A stretch of DNA of 64,000 nt from Streptomyces rimosus (GTDB lineage Bacteria > Actinomycetota > Actinomycetes > Streptomycetales > Streptomycetaceae). The position numbers and the translations under genes were made by a program. Where the stretch lies: assembly GCF_008704655.1 (NCBI RefSeq), contig NZ_CP023688.1, positions 868,001 through 932,000 on the forward strand. The letters run 5' to 3'. The notes under the pieces were generated by a model. The model was not told the origin of the DNA. It did not search any database and saw only the letters and a list, made by a program, of their open reading frames with translations. Every line of letters starts with the position of its first letter. Positions within the stretch are counted from its first letter, which is position 1. Positions 28,382 to 35,806 of the stretch are shown here, piece after piece.

Positions 28382-29827
28382 TTATTCCATAACCTTGACC
28401 TTCCGGTTGGCGGCGGCAGGGGTCGGGGAGGTACCTACCCCGCTGGTCTTGCGGGCTGTTGCGCGCCGGGTGAAGCCCTTGAGCAGTTCAGCGAGGTCGA
28501 CTCCGGTGGTGGAGCTGAGGAGTTCGAAGCCCTGGGCGACGTTGTCGGTGACCGTACGCGAGAGCCGGCTCGCGCCGTCGGTGGAGATCACCGTCATCTT
28601 GTCGACGGCGCTCAGCGGCTCGGACGCCTTGGCGACAACCTGCGGCAGGACCTCGGTCAGCATCTGGATGACCGCTGCGTCCCCGTACCGGTCGAACGCG
28701 TCGGCCTTCTTCCGCATCGCCTCCGCTTCGGCCGCGCCCCTGGCGGCGATGGCGGCGGCCTCGGCCTCGCCCTCGATGCGTACGGCGTCGGCAAGCGAGG
28801 CGCGGTGGGCCTTTTCGCCCTCACCGGTCAGGCGGGAACGTTCGGCGTCCGCCTCGGCCTGCTTGACCAGGGCGACCCGGCGGGCTTCGGCTTCCTGCTC
28901 GGCCTGGTAGCGCGCGGCATCGGCGGGCTTGCGGATCTTGGTGTCGAGCTCACGGTCGGTCAGGGCGGCCTGCCGCTGGGCGACCTTCTCCTGCTCGCTG
29001 AGGACTTCCTGCCGGCGTGCGGCCTCGGCCAGCGGGCCGGCCGCATTGGCCTGGGCGGCAGCGGCCTCGGTCTCCACGCGGATCTCGGCCTGCTTGAGGG
29101 CGAAGGTCCGCTCGGCGACCGCGATTTCCTCGGCCGCCTTGAGCCGGGCCTGCTCGGAGGCGCGGCGCGCGTTGGCTTCGGCGATGTCGGCTTCCTGCTT
29201 GGCGCGGGCGGCCTCGGGGCGGCCCAGGTCCTCCAGGTAGGAGCCTTCGGTGGTGATGTCCTGGATCTGGAAGGCGTCCAGGACCAGGCCCTGTCCGGAC
29301 AGGCTGGTCTCCGCCTCTTCGGCAACCTGACCGGCGAAGGCGGCGCGGTCACGGATGATGTCCTCGACCGACATCCGTCCGACGATGGCCCGGAGTGCCC
29401 CGGAGAGCACTTCCTGGGTGAAGCCGACGATGCCGTCCTGCTGCTGGAGGAAGCGCTGGGCGGCGGCCCGGATGGCGTCCTCGTTGCCGCCGACCTTGAC
29501 GATCGCGACACCTTCGAGGTTGGCCTTGACGCCGCGCAGGGTGACGGCGCCGCGCACAGCGATGGGGATGTGCCGACTGGACAGGTCGAGGGTGAACTTC
29601 TGCTGGACGAAGGGGACGATGAAGACGCCGCCGCCGACCACGACCTTCTGGCCGCTGTTGTCGATGGAGATGCGGCCGGTCTCCGGGTCGGTGGACTTCT
29701 TGCCGCGGCGGCCGGTGATGATGAACGCTTCGCTGGGCCCGGCGACCTTGTACCGCGTGATCACGACGAGGGCCAGCAGGACCAGGAGTACGACGACTCC
29801 CACCACGGCGATGAGAACTGGACTCAT
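28382..29827 (-). CDS. Flotillin-like SPFH-domain membrane protein
   Basis: A 481-residue protein with one N-terminal membrane segment (residues ~4-23), a SPFH/band-7 domain (~25-200: VGGGVFIVPFVQQKFTLDL, SGALRAIVGRMSVEDIIRDR, QGLVLDAFQIQDITTEG) and a long Ala/Glu-rich coiled coil (~205-390), ending in a short flotillin C-terminus (SAVDKMTVISTDGASRL). Flotillins scaffold membrane microdomains and control fluidity. The NfeD-like gene lies 59 bp upstream on the same strand, the standard flotillin/NfeD pairing. A GAGGGGA precedes the start. Confidence 0.93.
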   Translation of the reverse strand: MSPVLIAVVGVVVLLVLLALVVITRYKVAGPSEAFIITGRRGKKSTDPETGRISIDNSGQKVVVGGGVFIVPFVQQKFTLDLSSRHIPIAVRGAVTLRGVKANLEGVAIVKVGGNEDAIRAAAQRFLQQQDGIVGFTQEVLSGALRAIVGRMSVEDIIRDRAAFAGQVAEEAETSLSGQGLVLDAFQIQDITTEGSYLEDLGRPEAARAKQEADIAEANARRASEQARLKAAEEIAVAERTFALKQAEIRVETEAAAAQANAAGPLAEAARRQEVLSEQEKVAQRQAALTDRELDTKIRKPADAARYQAEQEAEARRVALVKQAEADAERSRLTGEGEKAHRASLADAVRIEGEAEAAAIAARGAAEAEAMRKKADAFDRYGDAAVIQMLTEVLPQVVAKASEPLSAVDKMTVISTDGASRLSRTVTDNVAQGFELLSSTTGVDLAELLKGFTRRATARKTSGVGTSPTPAAANRKVKVME

Positions 29828-29886
29828 GAAAAATCCCCTCTGCCACCCAGGGGACAGCAGATCGAATCGGGCTGTTGACAAAAGGG

Positions 29887-30390
29887 TCAGCGTTCGACGG
29901 GGCGGACGGCGACGGAGGTGGTCGACAGCGCGGTTTCCACCCAGATTTCGGTGCCGCGCATCACAGGCTTTGTGCTCTTGGCCGACAGCTTCACCGGCTG
30001 GCCGGCCACCCGCACCAGCACCTCGCCGTAGCCTTCGGCGGGGATCGCGGTGATGACCGAACCCGCGGCACCGATCAGGTCGTCACGGCGTGGGGTGACC
30101 GCCGTCTGGTCACTCATCAGGGCACCGCTGAGTTTCCACGTCAGCCAGCCGGCGGCAGCGCCGATGACGGTACCCATGGCCGAGGCCGCGCCGGCGCCCG
30201 CGTCACTGGTGCCCAGCACGATGGCGCCGGTGAAACCGAGCATGGAGACGAACCCCGCCACGACCGGCAGTGACAGCCAGCCGTCGAGCAGACCGCCCAA
30301 GCCGAGCAGCCCTTCAAGGATGTTGCCGAAGACGAGTGAGAGCGCCAGCACGACGATGCCCACAATGCCGAGTCCGAGGAAAATAGTCAT
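29887..30390 (-). CDS. NfeD-like membrane protein, flotillin partner
   Basis: A 167-residue protein with N-terminal membrane helices (residues ~1-95) and a C-terminal soluble OB-fold-like beta domain (DLIGAAGSVITAIPAEGYGEVLVRVAGQPVKLSAKS). Members next to flotillin genes are thought to partner the flotillin. A GAGGCGG precedes the ATG. The 5' region contains a conserved upstream sequence also found before the LLM oxidoreductase gene near 47.9 kb. Confidence 0.85.
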   Translation of the reverse strand: MTIFLGLGIVGIVVLALSLVFGNILEGLLGLGGLLDGWLSLPVVAGFVSMLGFTGAIVLGTSDAGAGAASAMGTVIGAAAGWLTWKLSGALMSDQTAVTPRRDDLIGAAGSVITAIPAEGYGEVLVRVAGQPVKLSAKSTKPVMRGTEIWVETALSTTSVAVRPVER

Positions 30391-30499
30391 GTCGTCCGCC
30401 TCGTCTGCCACAGGGAAACCCTGGATGCGGCTCCACCAGGAGCGTCCGCCCTTGCCACAGCCGTTCGGCATGGGTTCAGTGCACCATCGCTGCGGGTGG

Positions 30500-30745
30500 C
30501 AGCGCCTGTTCCGGCCGACGGGGCCGAGGCTGAAAAGGCAGTCATCCTGGGGTCCGTTCTCGATGATCGATGGCTCTGTCCTGGCAGGTGGCCGCCCCGT
30601 CGGCATGAGGTTCGCTCGGGCAATACGCTTTCGGCGGACCAGCTCGTAGCCTCATGGCAGCGCTCTCCACCAGGTCTTCTCGGGCGATGAGAAGCTGTGT
30701 GGCCGTCGGAGGCCGAGGGCTCGAACAGCGCCATCTAACAAACTA
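30500..30745. repeat. Diverged direct repeat A (partner at 47.81-48.06 kb)
   Basis: This stretch aligns in the same orientation with 47810-48060 through shared anchors: GCAGTCATC, a 22-base identical block around TCTCGATGATCGATGG, TTCGCTCGGGCAA, a GGGC-ATGAGAAG block and AACAAACTA-CC. Similarity is partial with gaps. In both places it lies upstream of a minus-strand gene (NfeD here, LLM oxidoreductase there). It could be a shared promoter/leader or a relic of duplicated DNA. Confidence 0.65.
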
Positions 30746-30945
30746 ACCAGGTACGGATCAGGCCGTCCGCGCCGACTAGTACGTTGGACATCGCGAACCA
30801 TAAGCCCCTCCATCGAGCACCTGTCAAGTCGCGTAGGGACAGCTTCACCAGGCACGGAAGATTCATCTAGTAGAGTGGACGACGGCTAGAATGCGACCAC
30901 CACCAGCGGCAACCCGGCGACGGGACAGGAGAAGTGATCGCGACG

Positions 30946-31458
30946 ATGGGTGACCAGCAGCCCGCCGCCAGGCGCACCATTGCCCAGAAACTGGGCTACC
31001 TGATCGAGACGCTCCACCCCAAGGGCCGGGGACCCTACAGCTACCAAGAGATCGCGGAGCTGATCAGGCAGCGGGCGGGCAACGAGGGTCCCACGGTCTC
31101 CCACGGCACGATTCACAACATCGCCATCGGCAAGGTCACCAATCCCAGCGTGGACTCCCTGCGCGCCCTGGGGGACTTCTTCGGCGTCGGGGCTCGTTAC
31201 TTCCTTGACGAGGAGGCCGCGGCAGCCGTGGACGCGCGCATCCGGGAGATCCGGAAGGAAGCGGAGCGAGCCGACGCCAGCGACGAGCTGGCCGATGTCC
31301 TGGAGGACAAAGATGTCCGGGCCGTGGCTTTTCGCCTACGCGGACTGTCGGTCAACGCCCTTCGCGGTATCAAGAGCATCGTCGAAGGCGCCCGCCAGGC
31401 CGAAGGACTGCCGAAAGTGGAGACGCACAGTTCCCGACGCCACAGGCGATCGCAGTAA
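30946..31458 (+). CDS. XRE-family DNA-binding regulator
   Basis: A 170-residue protein with an N-terminal Cro/CI-type helix-turn-helix (YSYQEIAELIRQRAGNEG ... VSHGTIHNIAIGKVTNPSVDSL) and an acidic helical C-terminus (IREIRKEAERADASDELADVL). ATG 30946 is preferred; GTG 30934 is also in frame but sits directly against AGGAGA. It is the first of three co-oriented genes, with an ImmA/IrrE-like protease and a DUF6545 membrane protein. In many actinobacteria such XRE plus HEXXH pairs form a repressor and its cleaving or sensing partner. Confidence 0.85.
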   Translation: MGDQQPAARRTIAQKLGYLIETLHPKGRGPYSYQEIAELIRQRAGNEGPTVSHGTIHNIAIGKVTNPSVDSLRALGDFFGVGARYFLDEEAAAAVDARIREIRKEAERADASDELADVLEDKDVRAVAFRLRGLSVNALRGIKSIVEGARQAEGLPKVETHSSRRHRRSQ

Positions 31459-31615
31459 CCACCTACCCGCACCCGCGCAGGACCAAAGCTGACCAGCCCG
31501 CACCTATATCGTCTAACATCACCAACCATCCAAGGTGAAACGGACATGAACACCGACAGGCGTCAGCGGCTCGGGCCAGTCAGCGGTGGCAGGACGGAAT
31601 GAGGATCGGCCAGGC

Positions 31616-32302
31616 ATGCGGTGGAGAAGAAAACGCCCGGTCAGCACGTGCCGCATTACAGCGGATGAGCTGGATATCCCTATCCCTTTCGACCTTCAAA
31701 GCTTCTGTGCGTCCATCGCTCAGCAGCGCGGCCGTCCGCTTATTCTTCTTCCGCTCGACGGCTCGCCCGAACCGGATTTTCCCTGTGGCATCTGGATCGG
31801 CCTAGACACCCTCGACCTGGTGTTCTACGAAACGGCAGCGGCCGGCATTTTGCGCGTACAGATCATCCTGCATGAAATCGCGCACATGCTCCTCGGACAT
31901 GTCGCCCCTCAGCTCGGCGTGGGCCAAGATGTTTCCGAGGAAGAACTGGCTACGGTGAGCGACCACTTCGAGAGGCTGCTGGCACGCGCTCCCGAAGCCA
32001 TCGATGCCCTGAGCCGACCGCACCTCCCGATCGCGGGGATCATGCGTGCGGAAGCAGACCGTATCCGTGCCCTGGCTGCGGCATCAGAGCCCGTGGACGA
32101 TGAACTTGGCCTGTCCGCCGACCGTATAGTCGATCTTCTCGGACGCACGAAATTCGACAACTGTCAGGAACGGGACGCAGAAATTCTGGCCACACTCATA
32201 CTGGAGCGAGCCAGTCGCAACGAGGCGCGAGCCACCTGCAAAAGGGCCACCAGGGCACTCGCCCACCTCAACGACACTTTTGGACATCCGGTACGCCGAT
32301 AG
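31616..32302 (+). CDS. ImmA/IrrE-type metallopeptidase-like protein
   Basis: A product of about 228 residues with an HEIAHMLLGH zinc motif (HEXXH) in the middle, as in ImmA/IrrE (DUF955) proteins, which cleave or relieve cognate XRE repressors. The preceding hydrophobic strand (DLVFYETAAAGILRVQIIL) matches the family. The C-terminal half is helical, ending in an Arg/Ala-rich segment. The start is uncertain: ATG 31616 has GAGGAT upstream, and GTG 31586 is an alternative. It lies 157 bp after the XRE gene and ends one base before the next ATG. Confidence 0.82.
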   Translation: MRWRRKRPVSTCRITADELDIPIPFDLQSFCASIAQQRGRPLILLPLDGSPEPDFPCGIWIGLDTLDLVFYETAAAGILRVQIILHEIAHMLLGHVAPQLGVGQDVSEEELATVSDHFERLLARAPEAIDALSRPHLPIAGIMRAEADRIRALAAASEPVDDELGLSADRIVDLLGRTKFDNCQERDAEILATLILERASRNEARATCKRATRALAHLNDTFGHPVRR

Positions 32303-32303
32303 C

Positions 32304-33485
32304 ATGTGCCCCCTCAAACACGTCGTCCTTGCCGCGCTCTGGGCCGTAACCGCATGGCGCCTGCCATCCGCCGTCCGCGTGGCCAAGCAGCGGTCAGTGT
32401 GGGTCGCCTTTGCCTCCATAGCCGCCGCCAACACCCTGGCGCATCCCGCCGTCGAAGGCCCCCTCAACGAAGTCACCGGCATCAACAACCTGGCCACCCT
32501 GGTCAGAAATCTGTTGGGCATCATCGGTTACAGCGCGTTCCTGCAGTTCGTCATCTCCGTGGCCCGCCCCCAGGCCATTCGCATCAGCCGCCGACTGCTG
32601 ACTGTCTGCGGAATCGTCAGTGCGTGCGCGCTCGTCTTCCTGTTCGCCGTCACACCGCGCCCTTACAACGCCGACAACTTCTTCGAGGCATGCACCGGTC
32701 GGCCACTGGGAACCGCGTACTGTTGCGTCGTCCTTGGCTACTTGGGCGTCAGCACGGTGATCGCGACCTGTCTCTTCATGGGATACAGCCGCCACGCCGG
32801 AGATGCCTGGCTGCGCGTCGGGCTACGCCTGCTGGGCATCGGCACCGGCCTCGGTGCTTTCTACACCGTCTTTTGCGCAGCGCGCCTGCTTACTCGGCTC
32901 GCCCATCAGCCCTTTGTGACCGATGATCACACGGCCCTGTCGGTCGCCCACATCATCGAGGACACCGCCGTCGTCTTCATCGTCGTCGGCAATTCGGTAC
33001 CTGCCTGCGGCGTCCTGTGGCGCGCCCTGTTCGACTGGCGCACCCTGCGTCGGCTTCGGCCGCTGTGGAGCTCTCTCACCGAGGCGGTACCCGACATCGT
33101 CCTGGAAGGCCCCATCCACCGCACGCTACGCATCCGGCTCCACCGTCAGGTCATCGAGATTCACGACGCTAGGCTCGTCCTCGCCTCCTACGCTTCCCCG
33201 CGGCTGCGCGAACAGGCCCACCAGCGTGCCGCGCAAGTCCTGCGCGACGGTGAGCGCCGCACCGCTCTGGCCGAGGCCCTATGGCTCCGGGCCGCTTGCG
33301 AAGCCAAACTCGCCGGCGCCCAACCGCTGGCCGACTCCGCCGAAAAGCTCACCGTCCTATCGGAACACCTGGACCTCAGCTTCGACTTCGGCACCGAGGT
33401 CGCGTGGGTCCGGCAACTGTGCGAAGCGTTCCACTCCCCCACAGCCGACGCCTTCGCGTGGGAACAGCAGTTGGAGCAAGCATGA
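32304..33485 (+). CDS. Multi-pass membrane protein with DUF6545 (MAB_1171c-like)
   Basis: A 393-residue protein with about seven predicted membrane helices in the first 240 residues, then a cytoplasmic helical domain (LWSSLTEAVPDIVLEGP, RLHRQVIEIHDARLVLASYASP). This matches the MAB_1171c/DUF6545 group of unknown function, often downstream of XRE and ImmA-like genes in Streptomyces. The ATG begins one base after the previous stop, so translation is probably coupled. A sensory role feeding the ImmA/XRE pair is an inference from context. Confidence 0.8.
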   Translation: MCPLKHVVLAALWAVTAWRLPSAVRVAKQRSVWVAFASIAAANTLAHPAVEGPLNEVTGINNLATLVRNLLGIIGYSAFLQFVISVARPQAIRISRRLLTVCGIVSACALVFLFAVTPRPYNADNFFEACTGRPLGTAYCCVVLGYLGVSTVIATCLFMGYSRHAGDAWLRVGLRLLGIGTGLGAFYTVFCAARLLTRLAHQPFVTDDHTALSVAHIIEDTAVVFIVVGNSVPACGVLWRALFDWRTLRRLRPLWSSLTEAVPDIVLEGPIHRTLRIRLHRQVIEIHDARLVLASYASPRLREQAHQRAAQVLRDGERRTALAEALWLRAACEAKLAGAQPLADSAEKLTVLSEHLDLSFDFGTEVAWVRQLCEAFHSPTADAFAWEQQLEQA

Positions 33486-33598
33486 CAGCCCACTCCGGAC
33501 AGGCATGGGCCGCTCACTCCAGGTGCGGGCGGTTGCCCACGTATCCGAGCGCGTCAAGAACGGTGGCGGACGACACCGGAGGATCTTCGGGCAGCCGC

Positions 33599-33625
33599 GA
33601 CGGCGCGGCCTGGCACTGCGCCGTC
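33599..33625. terminator. Possible bidirectional terminator
   Basis: A perfect eight-pair stem (GACGGCGC with GCGCCGTC, 11-base loop) lies in the 213-bp gap between the convergent DUF6545 gene and nucleotidylyltransferase gene. Confidence 0.45.
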
Positions 33626-33698
33626 CGTGCACAGTGGGAGCCGGTGCAGCCAGCACCTCCGGTAACGAGAGGCGTCATGCGTACATGCTTCCATTCCC

Positions 33699-34766
33699 CT
33701 ACTTGTCGATCCGGACCTGGCTGTGGTCCCCGAGAACGAGCCGATGCGCGTGCGCCCGTCGCTCCGCCCCTTTGACCTGGACCGACCGCCCGATGAGGGA
33801 GCCTTCGACACGTCCGGCGTTCTCGATTCGCGAGTCCTGCAGGATCACCGAATACTCCACCGCACTGCCGCCGATCACACAGTCGTCGGCGACGGAAGTG
33901 GAGGGACCGATGTAGGAGTCGAGGATCAGGCAGTTCTCCCCGATGACGGCAGGCCCGACGATGCGTGATCGCTCCACCCGTGCTCCTGGCGCGATCCGGA
34001 CCCGCCCGATGAGCTCGCTGGTCTCGTCGACCGATCCCTCCACGCAGGACTCGATGCCTTCGAGTACGGACCGGTTGACTTCCAGCATGTCGGCGACGTT
34101 GCCGGTGTCTTTCCAGTAGCCCGTGATGACAGTGGAACGCACTGTGCGATCCGAGTCGACCAGCTTCTGGATCGCATCGGTGATCTCCCATTCACCGCGG
34201 GCCGAGGGCTCAAGAGTGGCGACGACGTCGTGGATGGCCGCCGAGAAGAGGTAGATGCCGACCAGGGCGAGGTCGCTGCGCGGATGGCGTGGTTTCTCCT
34301 CCAGGGCGATGACCTGCCCGTCGGGGCCGAGTTCCGCCACTCCGAACAGCGAGGGTTCCTTGACCCGGGTGAGCATGATCCGTGCGTCGGGCCGCTCGGC
34401 GCGGAACTCCTCGACCAGCGCAGTGATACCGCCGACGATGAAGTTGTCGCCGAGGTACATCACGAAGTCTTCGTCGCCGAGCCAGTCGCGGGCGATGAAC
34501 ACGGCGTGCGCGAGACCGAGCGGGCGCTCCTGAGGCAGGTATGTGATGCGTGCGCCGAAGCGCGCGCCGTCACCCAGAGCGGCCTTGATCTCCTCGGCCG
34601 TCTCTCCTACGACGACTCCGATCTCGGAGATGCCCGCCGCGACGATCGCTTCGATGCCGTAGAAGAGAACGGGCTTGTTGGCCACCGGTACGAGCTGCTT
34701 GGCCGCGGTGTGCGTGATCGGCCGCAGCCTGCTTCCGGTTCCGCCGGCCAGGACGAGAGCCTTCAC
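33699..34766 (-). CDS. Glucose-1-phosphate thymidylyltransferase-like enzyme (long form)
   Basis: A 355-residue protein from GTG 34766. The N-terminal Rossmann-like nucleotidyltransferase domain carries LAGGTGSRLRPIT and KQLVPVANKPVLFYG, with VMYLGDNF and PSLFGVAELG further on. The C-terminal part (~240-340) is a left-handed beta-helix of hexapeptide-like repeats. This is the StrD-like long form that makes dTDP-glucose. The start overlaps the glycosyltransferase stop in a GTGA, so it is the last gene of the peptide operon. No 4,6-dehydratase or other sugar gene is adjacent, so the donor may be dTDP-glucose itself or may use host enzymes. Confidence 0.9.
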   Translation of the reverse strand: MKALVLAGGTGSRLRPITHTAAKQLVPVANKPVLFYGIEAIVAAGISEIGVVVGETAEEIKAALGDGARFGARITYLPQERPLGLAHAVFIARDWLGDEDFVMYLGDNFIVGGITALVEEFRAERPDARIMLTRVKEPSLFGVAELGPDGQVIALEEKPRHPRSDLALVGIYLFSAAIHDVVATLEPSARGEWEITDAIQKLVDSDRTVRSTVITGYWKDTGNVADMLEVNRSVLEGIESCVEGSVDETSELIGRVRIAPGARVERSRIVGPAVIGENCLILDSYIGPSTSVADDCVIGGSAVEYSVILQDSRIENAGRVEGSLIGRSVQVKGAERRAHAHRLVLGDHSQVRIDK

Positions 34767-35806
34767 GGGGCGCACCCCGCAGCGATCTCGGCGATCAGGT
34801 CCAGCTGCCTGCTCTGTACGCGCCGCACGAGTTCCCCGATGCGGCCGGCATGCTCGGCGGTAGGGCACCACAAGGGCTGAGCCAGTACGAAGCGCCCTTG
34901 TCCGGGTACGACGACGAGATCGGGCCAGAGCGGGCCGGGTTTCTGGGCCGCTCGCGCGATCTCTGCGGTCAGGTCTCCCTGCCAACCGAGCGGTGCAGTG
35001 AACTCCGCCGTGGCCTGCATCCGCTCGTACCAGGCGATGGTGTCCGCGGCGTAGGCTTCGCGGAACGCGGCTTCGTGGCGTTCGTGCCGAAGCTCTCCGA
35101 GCGCCGCGCGGGCGTGGCGCGGGTCGTCGAACACAGCGAGCGGCAGGCGGTGCCTGCGCACCGTACGGTGCCGGCGGGTGCCGCTGTCGTCGAGAAGGAA
35201 CGCGCTGCGGTCACGCACGGTGCTGAAGCGCACGCCGTCATCCGCCATGCGCAGCCACAGGTCCCAGTCCTCCAAGCCGTCTCCCGAACGCCAACCGCCG
35301 ACCCGGTCGGCGAGCCGGCGGCGGTGCGCCACCCTTGATGGCTCGAACATCGGACCGAGCACCTGGATCTCCGGGTGCCAGCAGAGGTCGAGGACATCGG
35401 AGCGGGAGGTGACGCGCTCGGACGTGTCCCTGCGTTCGAAGCCGGTCGCCACCAGATCGGCCCCGGTGCCGAAGACGTACAGCAGGAGCTGAAGGTGCTC
35501 CTCGCGCCAGCGGTCGTCGTGGTCGAGGTAGGCGACGAACTCGCCGCGTGCTTCGACCAGTCCAATGTTGCGGGGGCCACTGGGGTGGCCGTGCCGCCCG
35601 GCACGTATCAGCCGGATGCGCGCGTCTTCGTCGGCGGCCCGGCGTACCCAGTCGTCCGTGTCGTCGGTGCTGCCGTCCGAGACGACGAGCAGTTCCCAGT
35701 CGGTGACGGTTTGAGCCCGTACCGAGTCGAGCGTGCTGGTGATCGCCCGGGAACGGTTGTAGGTGGGACATATCACCGAGATGCGGGGGGCGGATGGGGT
35801 CTTCAT
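34763..35806 (-). CDS. Family 2 glycosyltransferase
   Basis: A 347-residue soluble enzyme. The GT2 (GT-A fold) core is clear: ISVICPTYNRSRAITSTLDS, WELLVVSDGSTDDTDDW, GPRNIGLVEARGEFVAYLDHDDRW, where the DHDD contains the metal-binding Asp residues. The C-terminal ~130 residues are specific to this protein. Its ATG overlaps the synthetase stop as TGATG and its stop overlaps the nucleotidylyltransferase start as GTGA. Being locked in translation between LanKC and a sugar-nucleotide enzyme suggests it glycosylates the peptide product; the acceptor is unproven. Confidence 0.88.
   Translation of the reverse strand: MKTPSAPRISVICPTYNRSRAITSTLDSVRAQTVTDWELLVVSDGSTDDTDDWVRRAADEDARIRLIRAGRHGHPSGPRNIGLVEARGEFVAYLDHDDRWREEHLQLLLYVFGTGADLVATGFERRDTSERVTSRSDVLDLCWHPEIQVLGPMFEPSRVAHRRRLADRVGGWRSGDGLEDWDLWLRMADDGVRFSTVRDRSAFLLDDSGTRRHRTVRRHRLPLAVFDDPRHARAALGELRHERHEAAFREAYAADTIAWYERMQATAEFTAPLGWQGDLTAEIARAAQKPGPLWPDLVVVPGQGRFVLAQPLWCPTAEHAGRIGELVRRVQSRQLDLIAEIAAGCAP

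Noticed and set aside
28307..29878. A 523-codon plus-strand frame across the flotillin gene
   Set aside because: It is antisense to an intact flotillin with full family features; its Gly/Leu/Asp-rich content is the mirror of the coiled coil.
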